In this document: positions 44,431-53,234 of the stretch, one piece after another
Layout of the letters: each line of letters begins with the position of its first letter
Position numbering within the stretch: position 1 is the first letter of the stretch
The notes under the pieces: generated by a model
The model's input: the letters and a program-made list of their open reading frames with translations, nothing else
Told to the model about the DNA's origin: nothing
Databases searched by the model: none
NCBI GenBank assembly: GCA_051870755.1
Contig: JBJECE010000008.1
Location: forward strand, 7,497 to 71,496
Direction: 5' to 3'
Length of the DNA: 64,000 nucleotides
From: W0P28-013 sp051870755
Lineage (GTDB): Bacteria > Bacteroidota > Bacteroidia > Bacteroidales > Paludibacteraceae
Program-made: the position numbers and the translations under genes

Positions 44431-45789
44431 ATGACACGTCGTCTGAATATATTTCTCGCAGTGGGGTTGTCGCTGCTGGTTTCGTGTACCGATACCGGCC
44501 AAACCGGTTTGGTGGTGCAGCCCGACGACGATAAAGTGGCTGTCTTTGTCGATACGTTCGGCGTGGCGTCGCGCGACTATTATGCACGCGCCATCTCGGC
44601 ACAATGCGACACGTCGGCCATGACGCTTGGCGAGTTTTATAGCGAACGTTACGGTTCGACCAAAGCCGATTTGCTGATACAGTTTGCTCCGCCCGTGGAG
44701 TATGAGTTTCCGCCCGATTCGCTGAATCCGACGCCCGATTCGCTCGTGTTGTTCATGTACTACAATACGTGGTTCGGCAGTTCAAATGCACCGCTCGAAA
44801 TCAGTATTTACGAGATAAATCAACAGGCAATCGACTATAACACAACCTATTACTCCGATTTGAATGTGGCCGACTTCACTGACCAATCGGTGCTGATGGG
44901 ACGTCGGGTGATAACGTCGATTGACCAAACACTGCCGGATTCGGTACTCTATGCCGACACCTATTCGCCGGTGTTTCGGTATAAATTTTCGGACGAACAG
45001 TTGCAGCGCTTTTTCTCGTTGCCGCACGAGGCTTACCAATCGCTCGAGGCCTTTACCGATGCTTTCAAAGGCTTGTATATCACCACCAAATATGGCGCTT
45101 CGACCATGGTGTATTTCAACCAAATTCACATGCGCCTGTTCTATCACTATTCGGTGCATCGCGATGGCACCGAAGCGACGGTCAATACCTCAATCATATT
45201 CCCGTCGAACCGCGAGGTGCGCCAACTTAATCGTTTCGAACACAGCGAGTTGCCTTCGGCGGCGTTGGCGGCCGATACGATGGTGCGTGTCAAAGCACCG
45301 GCAGGCATTTTTCCGCATGTCGATATTCCGGTCGGCGATATTCGCACGCACATCAACAATAAGGTCGGCGACGCCTTGTACAACGTGAACAGCGCTGTTT
45401 TGGTGGCCGAGGTGGTCGATGCCGAAACCGAGAAATATCCGTTGTCGCCGCCGTCGGCGTTGGTATTGGTGCGCGAGTCGCATGTCGATGAACTGATTGG
45501 CGGGCGCTACGAACCGCAGGTTTACGACTCGGTGGCATCGGTGGCGTTGTACGACAGCGTGGCCAAATCCTATACGTTCGATTTGGCTTATATGATGACC
45601 TACGAAGTGCGTGCCGAATATGGCAAAACCAACGATACGGAAACGTTTGTGGTGATGCCGGCCGAATATTATACCGTCGGCAGTACGTCGTATATCATTC
45701 CTTCGCGCCGACTTGGCGGCGTATGTATTCGCAGTGAGTCCAACGACTTGTCGCCTCTGTCGCTGAAGATGGTTTACAACGGTTTCTAA
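44431..45789 (+). CDS. DUF4270 family lipoprotein
   Basis: A 452-aa protein. The start at 44431 is chosen because it opens a lipoprotein signal (MTRRLNIFLAVGLSLLVSC, Cys at 19) and stands 7 bases after the upstream gene; the longer frame overlaps that gene. The mature sequence is rich in beta strands, with DSLVLFMYYNTWFGSSNAPLEISIYEI, SLPHEAYQSLEAFTDAFKGLYI and a YIIPSRRLGGVCIRS end, in line with the DUF4270 family of outer-membrane or surface lipoproteins. No function is established. It is second in a probable operon running through clpC. Confidence 0.85.
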   Translation: MTRRLNIFLAVGLSLLVSCTDTGQTGLVVQPDDDKVAVFVDTFGVASRDYYARAISAQCDTSAMTLGEFYSERYGSTKADLLIQFAPPVEYEFPPDSLNPTPDSLVLFMYYNTWFGSSNAPLEISIYEINQQAIDYNTTYYSDLNVADFTDQSVLMGRRVITSIDQTLPDSVLYADTYSPVFRYKFSDEQLQRFFSLPHEAYQSLEAFTDAFKGLYITTKYGASTMVYFNQIHMRLFYHYSVHRDGTEATVNTSIIFPSNREVRQLNRFEHSELPSAALAADTMVRVKAPAGIFPHVDIPVGDIRTHINNKVGDALYNVNSAVLVAEVVDAETEKYPLSPPSALVLVRESHVDELIGGRYEPQVYDSVASVALYDSVAKSYTFDLAYMMTYEVRAEYGKTNDTETFVVMPAEYYTVGSTSYIIPSRRLGGVCIRSESNDLSPLSLKMVYNGF

Positions 45790-45798
45790 ACTTTGCGC

Positions 45799-46464
45799 GT
45801 GAGAAAACTATTGCTTTGTGTTTGTGGTGTGCTGATGGCCGCCGATTTGTTCGCAACAGACTTTCTGTCAACGCGTTATGTCGATGGCGAATTTGTAAGC
45901 GAATGCGCTGTCGATGTGGGGGCGCCATTGTCGGTGTGCGATTCGGTGGTGGCCGATTTGGTCGATCAGATTACGTCGGATTACGAGCGATTGTTCACGT
46001 GGGCTTTCAAAGGGCTTGGTCGGCAGGGTGGCGACGATGCCCGCGACGAAGTGGTGATTGCCATCAAGGAATCGACCTTTGACAAAATGTCAGGGTTGTG
46101 CCACATGGTAGCCGACATCGAGGTGTCGCGCGTAACCACATTTCGCGATATTTCGCTTGACAGCCGTGTGTTGCAGACCAAGTTGGACGATGGTACAACG
46201 CGTGTCGATGTGGACATCTTTTATTCGAACTCGTTTTTGAAAAAAGCCTATGGCACGTTTTTTGTAAAACCACTGTCGGATGCGCGCTGCGAAATGCGCA
46301 TACAGATACATGTGCGGTTCGGTTGGTTTTTCAATCTGTTCATCACGCAGAAACGTTTTCGCAACATAGTGGAATGGCGTATGCAGGGATTTATGCAGAA
46401 TTTGCGCGCCGAAGCCGAACGACGTTATACACACCAATTAATGGAAGGATATTTTAATAAATGA
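45799..46464 (+). CDS. Exported protein, unknown function
   Basis: A 221-aa protein. I use the GTG at 45799 because it begins a short signal peptide (VRKLLLCVCGVLMAADLFA); a TTG two codons earlier is the alternative. The mature domain contains paired strands (DEVVIAIKEST, TTRVDVDIFYSNSFLKKAYGTFFVKP, RIQIHVRFGWFFNLFITQKRF) that suggest a periplasmic steroidogenic-START-like or NTF2-like beta structure, but I recognise no family firmly. Its stop overlaps the clpC ATG by four bases (ATGA), so the two are translationally coupled. Confidence 0.7.
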   Translation: MRKLLLCVCGVLMAADLFATDFLSTRYVDGEFVSECAVDVGAPLSVCDSVVADLVDQITSDYERLFTWAFKGLGRQGGDDARDEVVIAIKESTFDKMSGLCHMVADIEVSRVTTFRDISLDSRVLQTKLDDGTTRVDVDIFYSNSFLKKAYGTFFVKPLSDARCEMRIQIHVRFGWFFNLFITQKRFRNIVEWRMQGFMQNLRAEAERRYTHQLMEGYFNK

Positions 46465-48956
46465 TAAACATACCACAATCAAAATACTCGCAACATCTGC
46501 TCCGTGTGCTGAAATATAGTGCCGACGAAGCCGGTCGTTTGGGCAATACCAAAGTGTCGCCCGAACATTTGTTGCTCAGTTTGTTGCGCATCGATGATGC
46601 TACGGCAGTAGGCGTTTTGCGTACGTTTCGTGTCGATATGTCGGCACTGAAAGAACGCATCGAAAGTGCCATTCGTGTCGAAGGTGTTACGCCGTCCGAT
46701 GTGGCGTTCGATGCCGATGCTACCCGCGTGCTGAAACTGATAGACCTCGAACAACGTGCCATGGCTGCCACCGAGGCCGATACGCGCCATTTGCTGTTGG
46801 CCATCTTGAAGTGCGGCGCAGGTGTCGTGTGCGAAGCGTTGAACGAACAGGGCGTAACTTACGAGGCTGTGCGTGCCAAAGTGTCGGAACGGCGCGACGT
46901 GCGTATGGGCGCGGTGTTCAACGACGAAGATGACGTCGAAGACGAGAAACCGACCTCTAAATCGGCAACAAAAACCTCTGCCGGAACATCTAAAAATGGG
47001 AGCGATACGCCTGTACTCGATTCGTTTGGCAAGGACATCACCAAAGCGGCGATGGAGGATAAACTCGACCCGATTGTCGGCCGCGAAAAAGAGATAGAGC
47101 GTGTCGTGCAAATTTTGAGCCGTCGCAAAAAAAATAATCCGGTCTTGATAGGCGAACCGGGCGTCGGCAAATCGGCCATAGCCGAGGGATTGGCTCTGCG
47201 CATCGTGCAACGCAAAGTGTCGCGCGTGCTGTTCGGCAAACGTGTGGTTGCGCTCGATATGGCGTCTATCGTGGCCGGCACAAAGTATCGCGGCCAGTTC
47301 GAAGAACGCATGAAATCCATACTGAACGAGTTGGAAAAAAATCCGAACATTATTCTGTTCATCGACGAGATTCACACGATTGTCGGTGCGGGTGGTGCTT
47401 CGGGGTCGCTCGATGCGGCCAATATGCTGAAACCGGCTTTGGCGCGCGGCGAAATACAATGCGTCGGTGCAACGACACTGAACGAATACCGCCAAAGCAT
47501 CGAAAAAGATGGTGCATTGGAACGACGTTTCCAAAAGATAATGGTCGAACCTACGACCAAAGAGGAGACGCTGCAGATTCTCGAAAACATCAAATTCCGT
47601 TACGAGGATCATCATCAAGTAACCTATTCGCCCGAAGCGTTGGCGGCGTGTGTCGATCTGACGGCGCGCTACATCAGCGACCGCGCTTTCCCCGACAAAG
47701 CCATCGATGCTATGGACGAAGTGGGATCGCGCATGCACATTCGGAATCTGCATGTGCCGGCACATATCGAAGCGTTGGAACAGCAAATCGAGGATAAAAA
47801 CAAGGAGAAAAACGCCCTCGTGGCATCACAAAAATATGAATTGGCGGCCGAATGTCGCGATGTCATTCGCCAAATGAGCGAACAGTTGGAGCAGGCCAAA
47901 CAGGCTTGGATGCAGTCGGCTGCCAACGAACGTGTAACTGTGTCGGCCGACGATGTGGCTGCCACGGTGGCCATGATGTCGGGCGTGCCGGTGCAACGCA
48001 TAGCGCAAGCCGAAAGCGAACGCTTGTTGCAGATGCAGAACACCTTGCAACAGCAGGTGATAGGCCAAGATGCCGCCATCGCCAAAATCGTGCGTTCGAT
48101 ACAGCGCAGCCGCGTGGGGCTCAAAGATCCCAATCGCCCGATCGGGTCGTTTATCTTTTTGGGGCCGACCGGCGTCGGCAAAACCTATTTAGCCAAACGC
48201 TTGGCCGAATTTATGTTTGGTAGCGCCGATGCCATTATTCGTGTCGATATGAGCGAATTTATGGAAAAATTCAGCGTGTCGCGTTTGGTGGGCGCGCCTC
48301 CCGGATATGTCGGCTACGAAGAAGGCGGCCAACTGACCGAGAAAGTGCGGCGAAAACCCTATTCGATAGTGTTGCTCGACGAGATTGAAAAAGCACATGC
48401 CGACGTGTATAACATGTTGTTGCAAGTGTTGGACGAAGGGCATCTGACCGATAGTTTGGGGCGCAAAATCGATTTCAAAAACACTATCGTTATCATGACT
48501 TCGAATGTCGGTACCCGCCAACTCAAGGAGTTTGGCCACGGGGTCGGGTTTGTGCAGCCAAGTGCATCGAGCGAACAATATGCGCAAGGAGTGATACAGA
48601 AAGCGTTGTCGAAGACGTTCTCGCCCGAATTTCTGAATCGTATCGACGATGTCATTATCTTCGAGCAATTGAATCGGGAATCTATTTGCAAAATCATCGA
48701 TTTAGAACTCGATAATGTGTATAAACGCATTGGCAATCTGGGCTTTACGCTGCATTTGACCGACGAGGCAAAAAACTTTTTGGCCGACAAAGGCTACGAT
48801 GTACAATATGGTGCGCGCCCGTTGAAACGTGCCATTCAGAACTATTTGGAAGACCCGTTGGCCGAATATTTATTGGCGACGCCGGCCGCCAAGAATGTCG
48901 CATTGCATGTCGAGTACGACCAAGACCATCAAAAATTACGCATAACAAGCGAATAA
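46461..48956 (+). CDS. clpC: ATP-dependent Clp protease ATPase subunit ClpC
   Basis: Hsp100 unfoldase that feeds substrates to ClpP. The 831-aa protein has two Clp_N repeats (1-145), an acidic/Ser-Thr linker (about 150-185), and AAA-1 with Walker A GEPGVGKSA (about 231) and FIDEIHT (about 300). A UVR-like coiled segment KYELAAECRDVIRQM (about 455-470) marks ClpC rather than ClpB. AAA-2 has GPTGVGKTY (about 569), MSEFMEKFSVSRLVGAPPGYVGYEEGG and LDEIEKAH. The C-terminal domain has YGARPLKRAIQ. Its ATG overlaps the upstream stop. A terminator overlaps its own stop, so grpE-dnaJ form a separate unit. Confidence 0.95.
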   Translation: MINIPQSKYSQHLLRVLKYSADEAGRLGNTKVSPEHLLLSLLRIDDATAVGVLRTFRVDMSALKERIESAIRVEGVTPSDVAFDADATRVLKLIDLEQRAMAATEADTRHLLLAILKCGAGVVCEALNEQGVTYEAVRAKVSERRDVRMGAVFNDEDDVEDEKPTSKSATKTSAGTSKNGSDTPVLDSFGKDITKAAMEDKLDPIVGREKEIERVVQILSRRKKNNPVLIGEPGVGKSAIAEGLALRIVQRKVSRVLFGKRVVALDMASIVAGTKYRGQFEERMKSILNELEKNPNIILFIDEIHTIVGAGGASGSLDAANMLKPALARGEIQCVGATTLNEYRQSIEKDGALERRFQKIMVEPTTKEETLQILENIKFRYEDHHQVTYSPEALAACVDLTARYISDRAFPDKAIDAMDEVGSRMHIRNLHVPAHIEALEQQIEDKNKEKNALVASQKYELAAECRDVIRQMSEQLEQAKQAWMQSAANERVTVSADDVAATVAMMSGVPVQRIAQAESERLLQMQNTLQQQVIGQDAAIAKIVRSIQRSRVGLKDPNRPIGSFIFLGPTGVGKTYLAKRLAEFMFGSADAIIRVDMSEFMEKFSVSRLVGAPPGYVGYEEGGQLTEKVRRKPYSIVLLDEIEKAHADVYNMLLQVLDEGHLTDSLGRKIDFKNTIVIMTSNVGTRQLKEFGHGVGFVQPSASSEQYAQGVIQKALSKTFSPEFLNRIDDVIIFEQLNRESICKIIDLELDNVYKRIGNLGFTLHLTDEAKNFLADKGYDVQYGARPLKRAIQNYLEDPLAEYLLATPAAKNVALHVEYDQDHQKLRITSE

Positions 48957-48979
48957 AAACTGACAAATTGGCAGTTTTT
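48955..48979 (+). terminator. clpC terminator
   Basis: An AAAAACTG / CAGTTTTT stem (48955-48962 with 48972-48979). It begins inside the stop codon region and ends with its T run. Confidence 0.65.
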
Positions 48980-49003
48980 GCGCATTGCGCGTCTAAATGT
49001 GGG

Positions 49004-49036
49004 TTGGCAAACTTTTTGATAGTAAAAGGTTGCCAA
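49004..49036. promoter_or_regulatory. Inverted repeat upstream of grpE, possible operator
   Basis: Two 13-base arms, TTGGCAAACTTTT (49004-49016) and its complement with one mismatch (49024-49036), are separated by TGATAGT. It stands 39 bases before the grpE start codon. It is not a CIRCE element, and no T run follows it, so an operator or leader hairpin is more likely than a terminator. Confidence 0.5.
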
Positions 49037-49075
49037 CTTAATTGTGCAAATAAAAAATAAAAAACAGATACAATC

Positions 49076-49660
49076 ATGACAAAATCCAAAAAGAAACAGG
49101 ATCAGGCAGCCGAATCGGCACCAATCGACGAACAACAAGTGGAACAGCCTGTGGCACCCGATAACGCATCGGCCACCGAGCAGCCGGCTGCGCATGACGA
49201 CGCGGCAACCGCACCGCAAGATGATTTCGAAGCGAAATATAACGATTTGAACGATAAGCATTTGCGCTTGATGGCCGAGTTCGACAACTACCGCAAACGC
49301 ATGATGCGCGAGCGTGCCGATTTGATAAAAAATGCGTCGGAGCGCGTGGTGGTGGAGTTGTTGCCGATAATCGACGATTTCGAACGCAGCCTGAAAGCGA
49401 TGGAAAACGCAGCGGATGTGGCAGCCGTTACCGATGGCGTGAATCTGATTTATCAAAAAATATTGACGCTGCTGAAACAACAAGGCGTTACGGTCATCGA
49501 GACGGAAAACCAGCCGTTCAACGAAGAACGGCACGAGGCGGTAACGACCATTCCGGCACCAACCGAGGAACTGAAAGGTAAGATTGTCGATTGTGTGCAG
49601 AAAGGGTATCAGATGAACGACAAGGTGATTCGATTCCCGAAAGTTGTTGTCGGACAGTAA
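49076..49660 (+). CDS. grpE: Nucleotide exchange factor GrpE
   Basis: Co-chaperone that speeds ADP release from DnaK. The 194-aa product has a disordered Gln-, Ala- and Glu-rich N-terminus (about 1-55). A long helical dimerisation segment follows (about 56-110) with the conserved LMAEFDNYRKRMMRER. The beta-wing head contains LLPIIDDFERSL, GVTVIETENQPFNEERHEAV and the closing VVGQ typical of the family. dnaJ follows after 39 bases. An inverted repeat upstream may control the pair. Confidence 0.95.
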   Translation: MTKSKKKQDQAAESAPIDEQQVEQPVAPDNASATEQPAAHDDAATAPQDDFEAKYNDLNDKHLRLMAEFDNYRKRMMRERADLIKNASERVVVELLPIIDDFERSLKAMENAADVAAVTDGVNLIYQKILTLLKQQGVTVIETENQPFNEERHEAVTTIPAPTEELKGKIVDCVQKGYQMNDKVIRFPKVVVGQ

Positions 49661-49699
49661 GTTACGGTTTATTAAATAGGATGCAAAATCCGCAATGAT

Positions 49700-50857
49700 A
49701 TGGAAAAACGAGATTATTATGAAGTGCTTGGCGTGGCAAAAACTGCGTCGGCCGACGAAATAAAAAAGGCGTACCGTAAGAAGGCTATCGAGTTTCACCC
49801 CGATAAAAATCCGGGTGACAAAGTGGCTGAAGAAAAGTTTAAGGAGGCCGCCGAGGCTTACGAGGTGCTGAGCGACCCCGACAAACGTGCGCGTTACGAC
49901 CAATTTGGACACGCCGGCGTGGGCGGCAATGGCGGTTTCGGTGGCGCCGGAGGCATGAATATGGATGACATATTCCAACATTTCGGCGATATTTTCGGTG
50001 GCCATTTCGGCTTTGGCGGCGGTGGTTTTGGCGACTTTTTTGGCGGTGGCACGCGTGGCGGCCGTCGGGTGCGCAAGGGTAGCGATTTGCGGGTGAAAGT
50101 GAAATTGACTTTGGCCGAAATAGCTTCCGGCACCGAGAAAAAAATTAAAGTCGGCAAGTACGTGCCGTGTTCGCACTGCGACGGTACGGGCTCGCGCGAT
50201 GGACATACCAAAACATGTTCCAATTGCCATGGTTCCGGTTATGTGACCCAAGTACAACGTACCATTCTTGGTCAGATGCAGACGCAGGCGCCGTGTCCCG
50301 TGTGCGGCGGCGAAGGTCAGGTCATTGCCGACAAATGTCCGCATTGCAGTGGCGAAGGCGTAGTGCGCGGCGACGAAGTGATTACCATCAAAATTCCGGC
50401 CGGCGTGGCCGAAGGCATGCAACTATCGATGAGCGGCAAAGGCAATGCGGCTCGGCATGGCGGCGTGAATGGCGATTTGCTGATTGTGATAGAGGAGGAG
50501 AAACACCCCGAACTGATCCGCGACGATAACGATTTGATTTATAACTTGTTGCTTCCGCTGCCGACGGCAGTTTTGGGTGGCACGGTCGAGATTCCGACTG
50601 TCGATGGCAAAGTGAAAGTAAAAATCGACAAAGGCACCCAACCGGGCAAAGTGCTGCGGTTGCGCGGCAAAGGTTTACCCGATGTAAATCGTTATGGCAC
50701 AGGCGATTTATTGGTTAATGTCGGCGTTTATATTCCCGAAAGTCTGTCGTCGGACGAGCGCAAAATGTTTGAAAAATTGGAAGAATCCGATAATTGCAAA
50801 CCTTCGGCATCGGCCAAAAATAGTTTCTTCGCACGTTTTAAGCAAATGTTTGGTTAA
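49700..50857 (+). CDS. dnaJ: Chaperone protein DnaJ
   Basis: Hsp40 that delivers unfolded substrates to DnaK and stimulates its ATPase. The 385-aa product is a full type I DnaJ: a J domain (1-70) with HPD at 33-35, a Gly/Phe-rich linker (about 75-120), and four CxxCxGxG zinc repeats (CSHCDGTGS, CSNCHGSGY, CPVCGGEGQ, CPHCSGEGV; about 157-225). C-terminal substrate-binding domains follow, with the GDLLIVIEEEKHP and GDLLVNVGVYIP motifs. Partner of grpE in the same transcript; a hairpin terminator follows. Confidence 0.97.
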   Translation: MEKRDYYEVLGVAKTASADEIKKAYRKKAIEFHPDKNPGDKVAEEKFKEAAEAYEVLSDPDKRARYDQFGHAGVGGNGGFGGAGGMNMDDIFQHFGDIFGGHFGFGGGGFGDFFGGGTRGGRRVRKGSDLRVKVKLTLAEIASGTEKKIKVGKYVPCSHCDGTGSRDGHTKTCSNCHGSGYVTQVQRTILGQMQTQAPCPVCGGEGQVIADKCPHCSGEGVVRGDEVITIKIPAGVAEGMQLSMSGKGNAARHGGVNGDLLIVIEEEKHPELIRDDNDLIYNLLLPLPTAVLGGTVEIPTVDGKVKVKIDKGTQPGKVLRLRGKGLPDVNRYGTGDLLVNVGVYIPESLSSDERKMFEKLEESDNCKPSASAKNSFFARFKQMFG

Positions 50858-50887
50858 TAAGTACTTGCGGTAAAAAGTATAAGACAA

Positions 50888-50916
50888 AGGCAACTCTGCG
50901 GAGTTGCCTCTTGTTT
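50888..50916. terminator. Bidirectional terminator between dnaJ and recQ
   Basis: A perfect 9-bp stem AGGCAACTC/GAGTTGCCT (50888-50896 with 50901-50909), TGCG loop, then a T-rich tract. The converging genes share it. Confidence 0.75.
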
Positions 50917-52820
50917 TAGTGTCGTCGTGCCAATCGCATCAGCTTGTCTTGCTCAATCTTTTGTGTATCAAGTAGTTGTCGAACAACGGTCATTACTTGA
51001 TCTTCGTCTTCGTTTAAGGCTTCGACGAGCGTGTTGATGGAGCACGGCGCCGTGTCGAGGTGTTGCAAAATGCGCTGTTCCAACTGACGGAATTTTTCGG
51101 TTTCGAGATCGCGTTTTTTGCGTGCAACGCAGGTGTCGCACAGGCCGCAATCGTGCGAGGCAGTTTCGCCGAAGTAGTTGAGCAACAGCCGACTACGGCA
51201 TAAATCTTGTTCGTTGGCATATTGCAGAACGGCTTCGATGCGGCGTACATAGCGTTCGCGCCGGTCTTCGTAAACCACAGACGGAATGTACAACTTCTCG
51301 CTGTCGGCGCGTGCTTGCGTGTAGATGAGTAGCGGCGTTTTTTTGAACGGAATGTATTTCACGATGCCGTTGTGTGCCAATAGTTTCAGTTGTTCGTACA
51401 CTTTTTGGCGATCCCATCCGAGACGCTGCCCGATAATCTCCTCGTTGATGTGTACGGCATCGGCAAAAACACCTGTGTATGAGCGCAATAACACTTCGAT
51501 GAGTCGATCGGCGTCGCTGTTGTGCGACCTAAATTCGTAGAGCCGGTCGCGTTCGACGGTGAACATCAATTTCGATGGGTTGTCCATTTCGTCGGTCAGT
51601 TCGATGTAGCCGGATAACTCCAACATTTTCAGTGCGTTGAATGTCGGGTTGAGCGGCAGCCGGCATGTCAGGCAAAATTCTTGCAGATTGAACGGAAAAA
51701 CGGCTTCGTAGCCCGATCCGACGCCGATTTCGTAATAATCGGCCAGCGCTTGGTACACTTTGGCCAAGAACTCTTTCGGTGGAAACTCATCGTTGATGCG
51801 TTTGCGCAGTTTGGTTTCGTCGGTTTTGTTGTAGAGTAGAATGGCGAATGCGCGTTTTTCGTCGCGTCCGGCGCGTCCGGCTTCCTGAAAATAGGCTTCG
51901 AGCGTGTCGGGCAGGTCGATGTGTATCACGGTACGAACGTCGGGTTTGTCGATGCCCATACCGAAAGCGTTTGTCGAAACGATGACACGGCATGCACCGC
52001 TTTTCCATGCCTGTTGCTTGCGGTCTTTCTCCTCGTTGTCGAGGCCGGCGTGGTAGTAGTCGGACGAAATGTTGTTCGATAGCAGAAAGTCGGAAATTTC
52101 TTTTGTGCGTTTGCGGCTGCGCACATACACGACCGATGTGCCGGGTACGCGCTGCAAAATATGCAGCAGTTGGGCGAGTTTGTCCTCGACGTTGCGCACG
52201 ACGTAGGTCAGATTCGTGCGCTCGAAACTTTTGCGAAAAACGTTTTTCTCGGCAAAGTGCAGTTTCTCTTGTATGTCGTCCACCACTTCGGGCGTGGCGG
52301 TGGCCGTCAGTGCCAATACGGGTACATCGGGCAAGAGTTCGCGTATGTCGGCAATTTTGAGGTACGATGGTCTGAAATCGTAGCCCCATTGCGAGATGCA
52401 GTGCGATTCGTCGACTGCTATCATGCTGATTTTTAATGATTTGATATGTGTTTTGAAAAGTTCGGTGCCTAATCGTTCCGGCGACACATACAGAAATTTG
52501 TAATCGCCGTAGGCGCAGTTTTCGAACGCGGTCAGTATTTCGCTTTGCGACATGCCCGAATAGATGGCGGTGGCTTTGACGCCGCGTGCGCGCAAATTTT
52601 CTACTTGGTCTTTCATCAGTGCGATGAGCGGCGTTACAACGATGCAGAGACCTTCCAGAGCCAATGCCGGCACTTGAAACGTGATGGATTTGCCGCCGCC
52701 GGTCGGCATCAGACCGAGCGTGTCGCGGCCGCTGCCGACAGACGAGATGATGTCGAGTTGCAACGCGCGAAAATCGTCGTAGCCCCAATATTTTTTCAGT
52801 ATGTCGTGATAGACGGACAC
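50916..52820 (-). CDS. recQ: ATP-dependent DNA helicase RecQ
   Basis: 3'-5' helicase for recombination and replication-fork repair. The 634-aa product starts at GTG (52820). Helicase domain 1 has the Walker A MPTGGGKS (39-45) and DESH box AVDESHCISQWGYDFRP (137 on). Domain 2 has the QEAGRAGRD motif VI. The RQC domain has the zinc-binding cysteines (CRSRLLLNYFGE ... CGLCDTC, about 540-565). After it comes a winged-helix-like tail instead of a recognisable HRDC domain, common in Bacteroidota RecQ. It is the last gene of the lysC operon, 6 bases after the zinc-motif gene. Confidence 0.95.
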   Translation of the reverse strand: MSVYHDILKKYWGYDDFRALQLDIISSVGSGRDTLGLMPTGGGKSITFQVPALALEGLCIVVTPLIALMKDQVENLRARGVKATAIYSGMSQSEILTAFENCAYGDYKFLYVSPERLGTELFKTHIKSLKISMIAVDESHCISQWGYDFRPSYLKIADIRELLPDVPVLALTATATPEVVDDIQEKLHFAEKNVFRKSFERTNLTYVVRNVEDKLAQLLHILQRVPGTSVVYVRSRKRTKEISDFLLSNNISSDYYHAGLDNEEKDRKQQAWKSGACRVIVSTNAFGMGIDKPDVRTVIHIDLPDTLEAYFQEAGRAGRDEKRAFAILLYNKTDETKLRKRINDEFPPKEFLAKVYQALADYYEIGVGSGYEAVFPFNLQEFCLTCRLPLNPTFNALKMLELSGYIELTDEMDNPSKLMFTVERDRLYEFRSHNSDADRLIEVLLRSYTGVFADAVHINEEIIGQRLGWDRQKVYEQLKLLAHNGIVKYIPFKKTPLLIYTQARADSEKLYIPSVVYEDRRERYVRRIEAVLQYANEQDLCRSRLLLNYFGETASHDCGLCDTCVARKKRDLETEKFRQLEQRILQHLDTAPCSINTLVEALNEDEDQVMTVVRQLLDTQKIEQDKLMRLARRH

Positions 52821-52826
52821 GGCGGT

Positions 52827-53222
52827 TTATTCTTTCGAGTTGGGCGTATCCGGCACAAAAGTTACAGCGTTTGTGTCGGTGGCACATTCTGTCGTATCTG
52901 TCGTTGGCGCTGCTACATCGCCCTGCAATTCATCATTCCATGGTTCTTCGCCTTGCAGTGGCTGATTTTTGCACGAGGAGAGCATGGGCGCCATGGCTGT
53001 GGTGCAGGTGGCCAAACCGATAATGGCTACCGCTTTGCCAAGTCGTTGGCGTGCGTTTAATTGACGTTCGATGTAACGCACTTCGGCTTCGCATTTTGGA
53101 CAAGTGCCCATACAATCGTCCTCGTGTGTGCATACTTCGGGGGCGTAAGGGATATCGTTGGCTTCCGCAATTTTACGCCGCACCTCTCTTAATTCGTTAC
53201 AAAGTTTTTTGCCGTTTTTCAT
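52827..53222 (-). CDS. Bacteroidales zinc-motif protein with membrane/lipoprotein-like segment
   Basis: A 131-aa protein. Residues 1-55 carry a helical start (KKLCNELREVRRKIAEANDIPY) and a Cys/His cluster C31-x-H33, C37, C41, C44 (CTHEDDCMGTCPKC), a probable zinc- or iron-sulfur-binding knuckle. A hydrophobic helix follows (about 61-80), then a Ser-Ser-Cys and an acidic Thr-rich tail. Similar proteins occur widely in Bacteroidales, often near radical SAM genes, but I know of no defined function. Here it stands 12 bases after the radical SAM gene and 6 bases before recQ. Confidence 0.8.
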   Translation of the reverse strand: MKNGKKLCNELREVRRKIAEANDIPYAPEVCTHEDDCMGTCPKCEAEVRYIERQLNARQRLGKAVAIIGLATCTTAMAPMLSSCKNQPLQGEEPWNDELQGDVAAPTTDTTECATDTNAVTFVPDTPNSKE

Positions 53223-53234
53223 AATTTTATAGTT

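Noticed and set aside
49004..49036. CIRCE/HrcA operator upstream of grpE
   Set aside because: The arms do not match the TTAGCACTC/GAGTGCTAA consensus, so I list it only as an unnamed inverted repeat.
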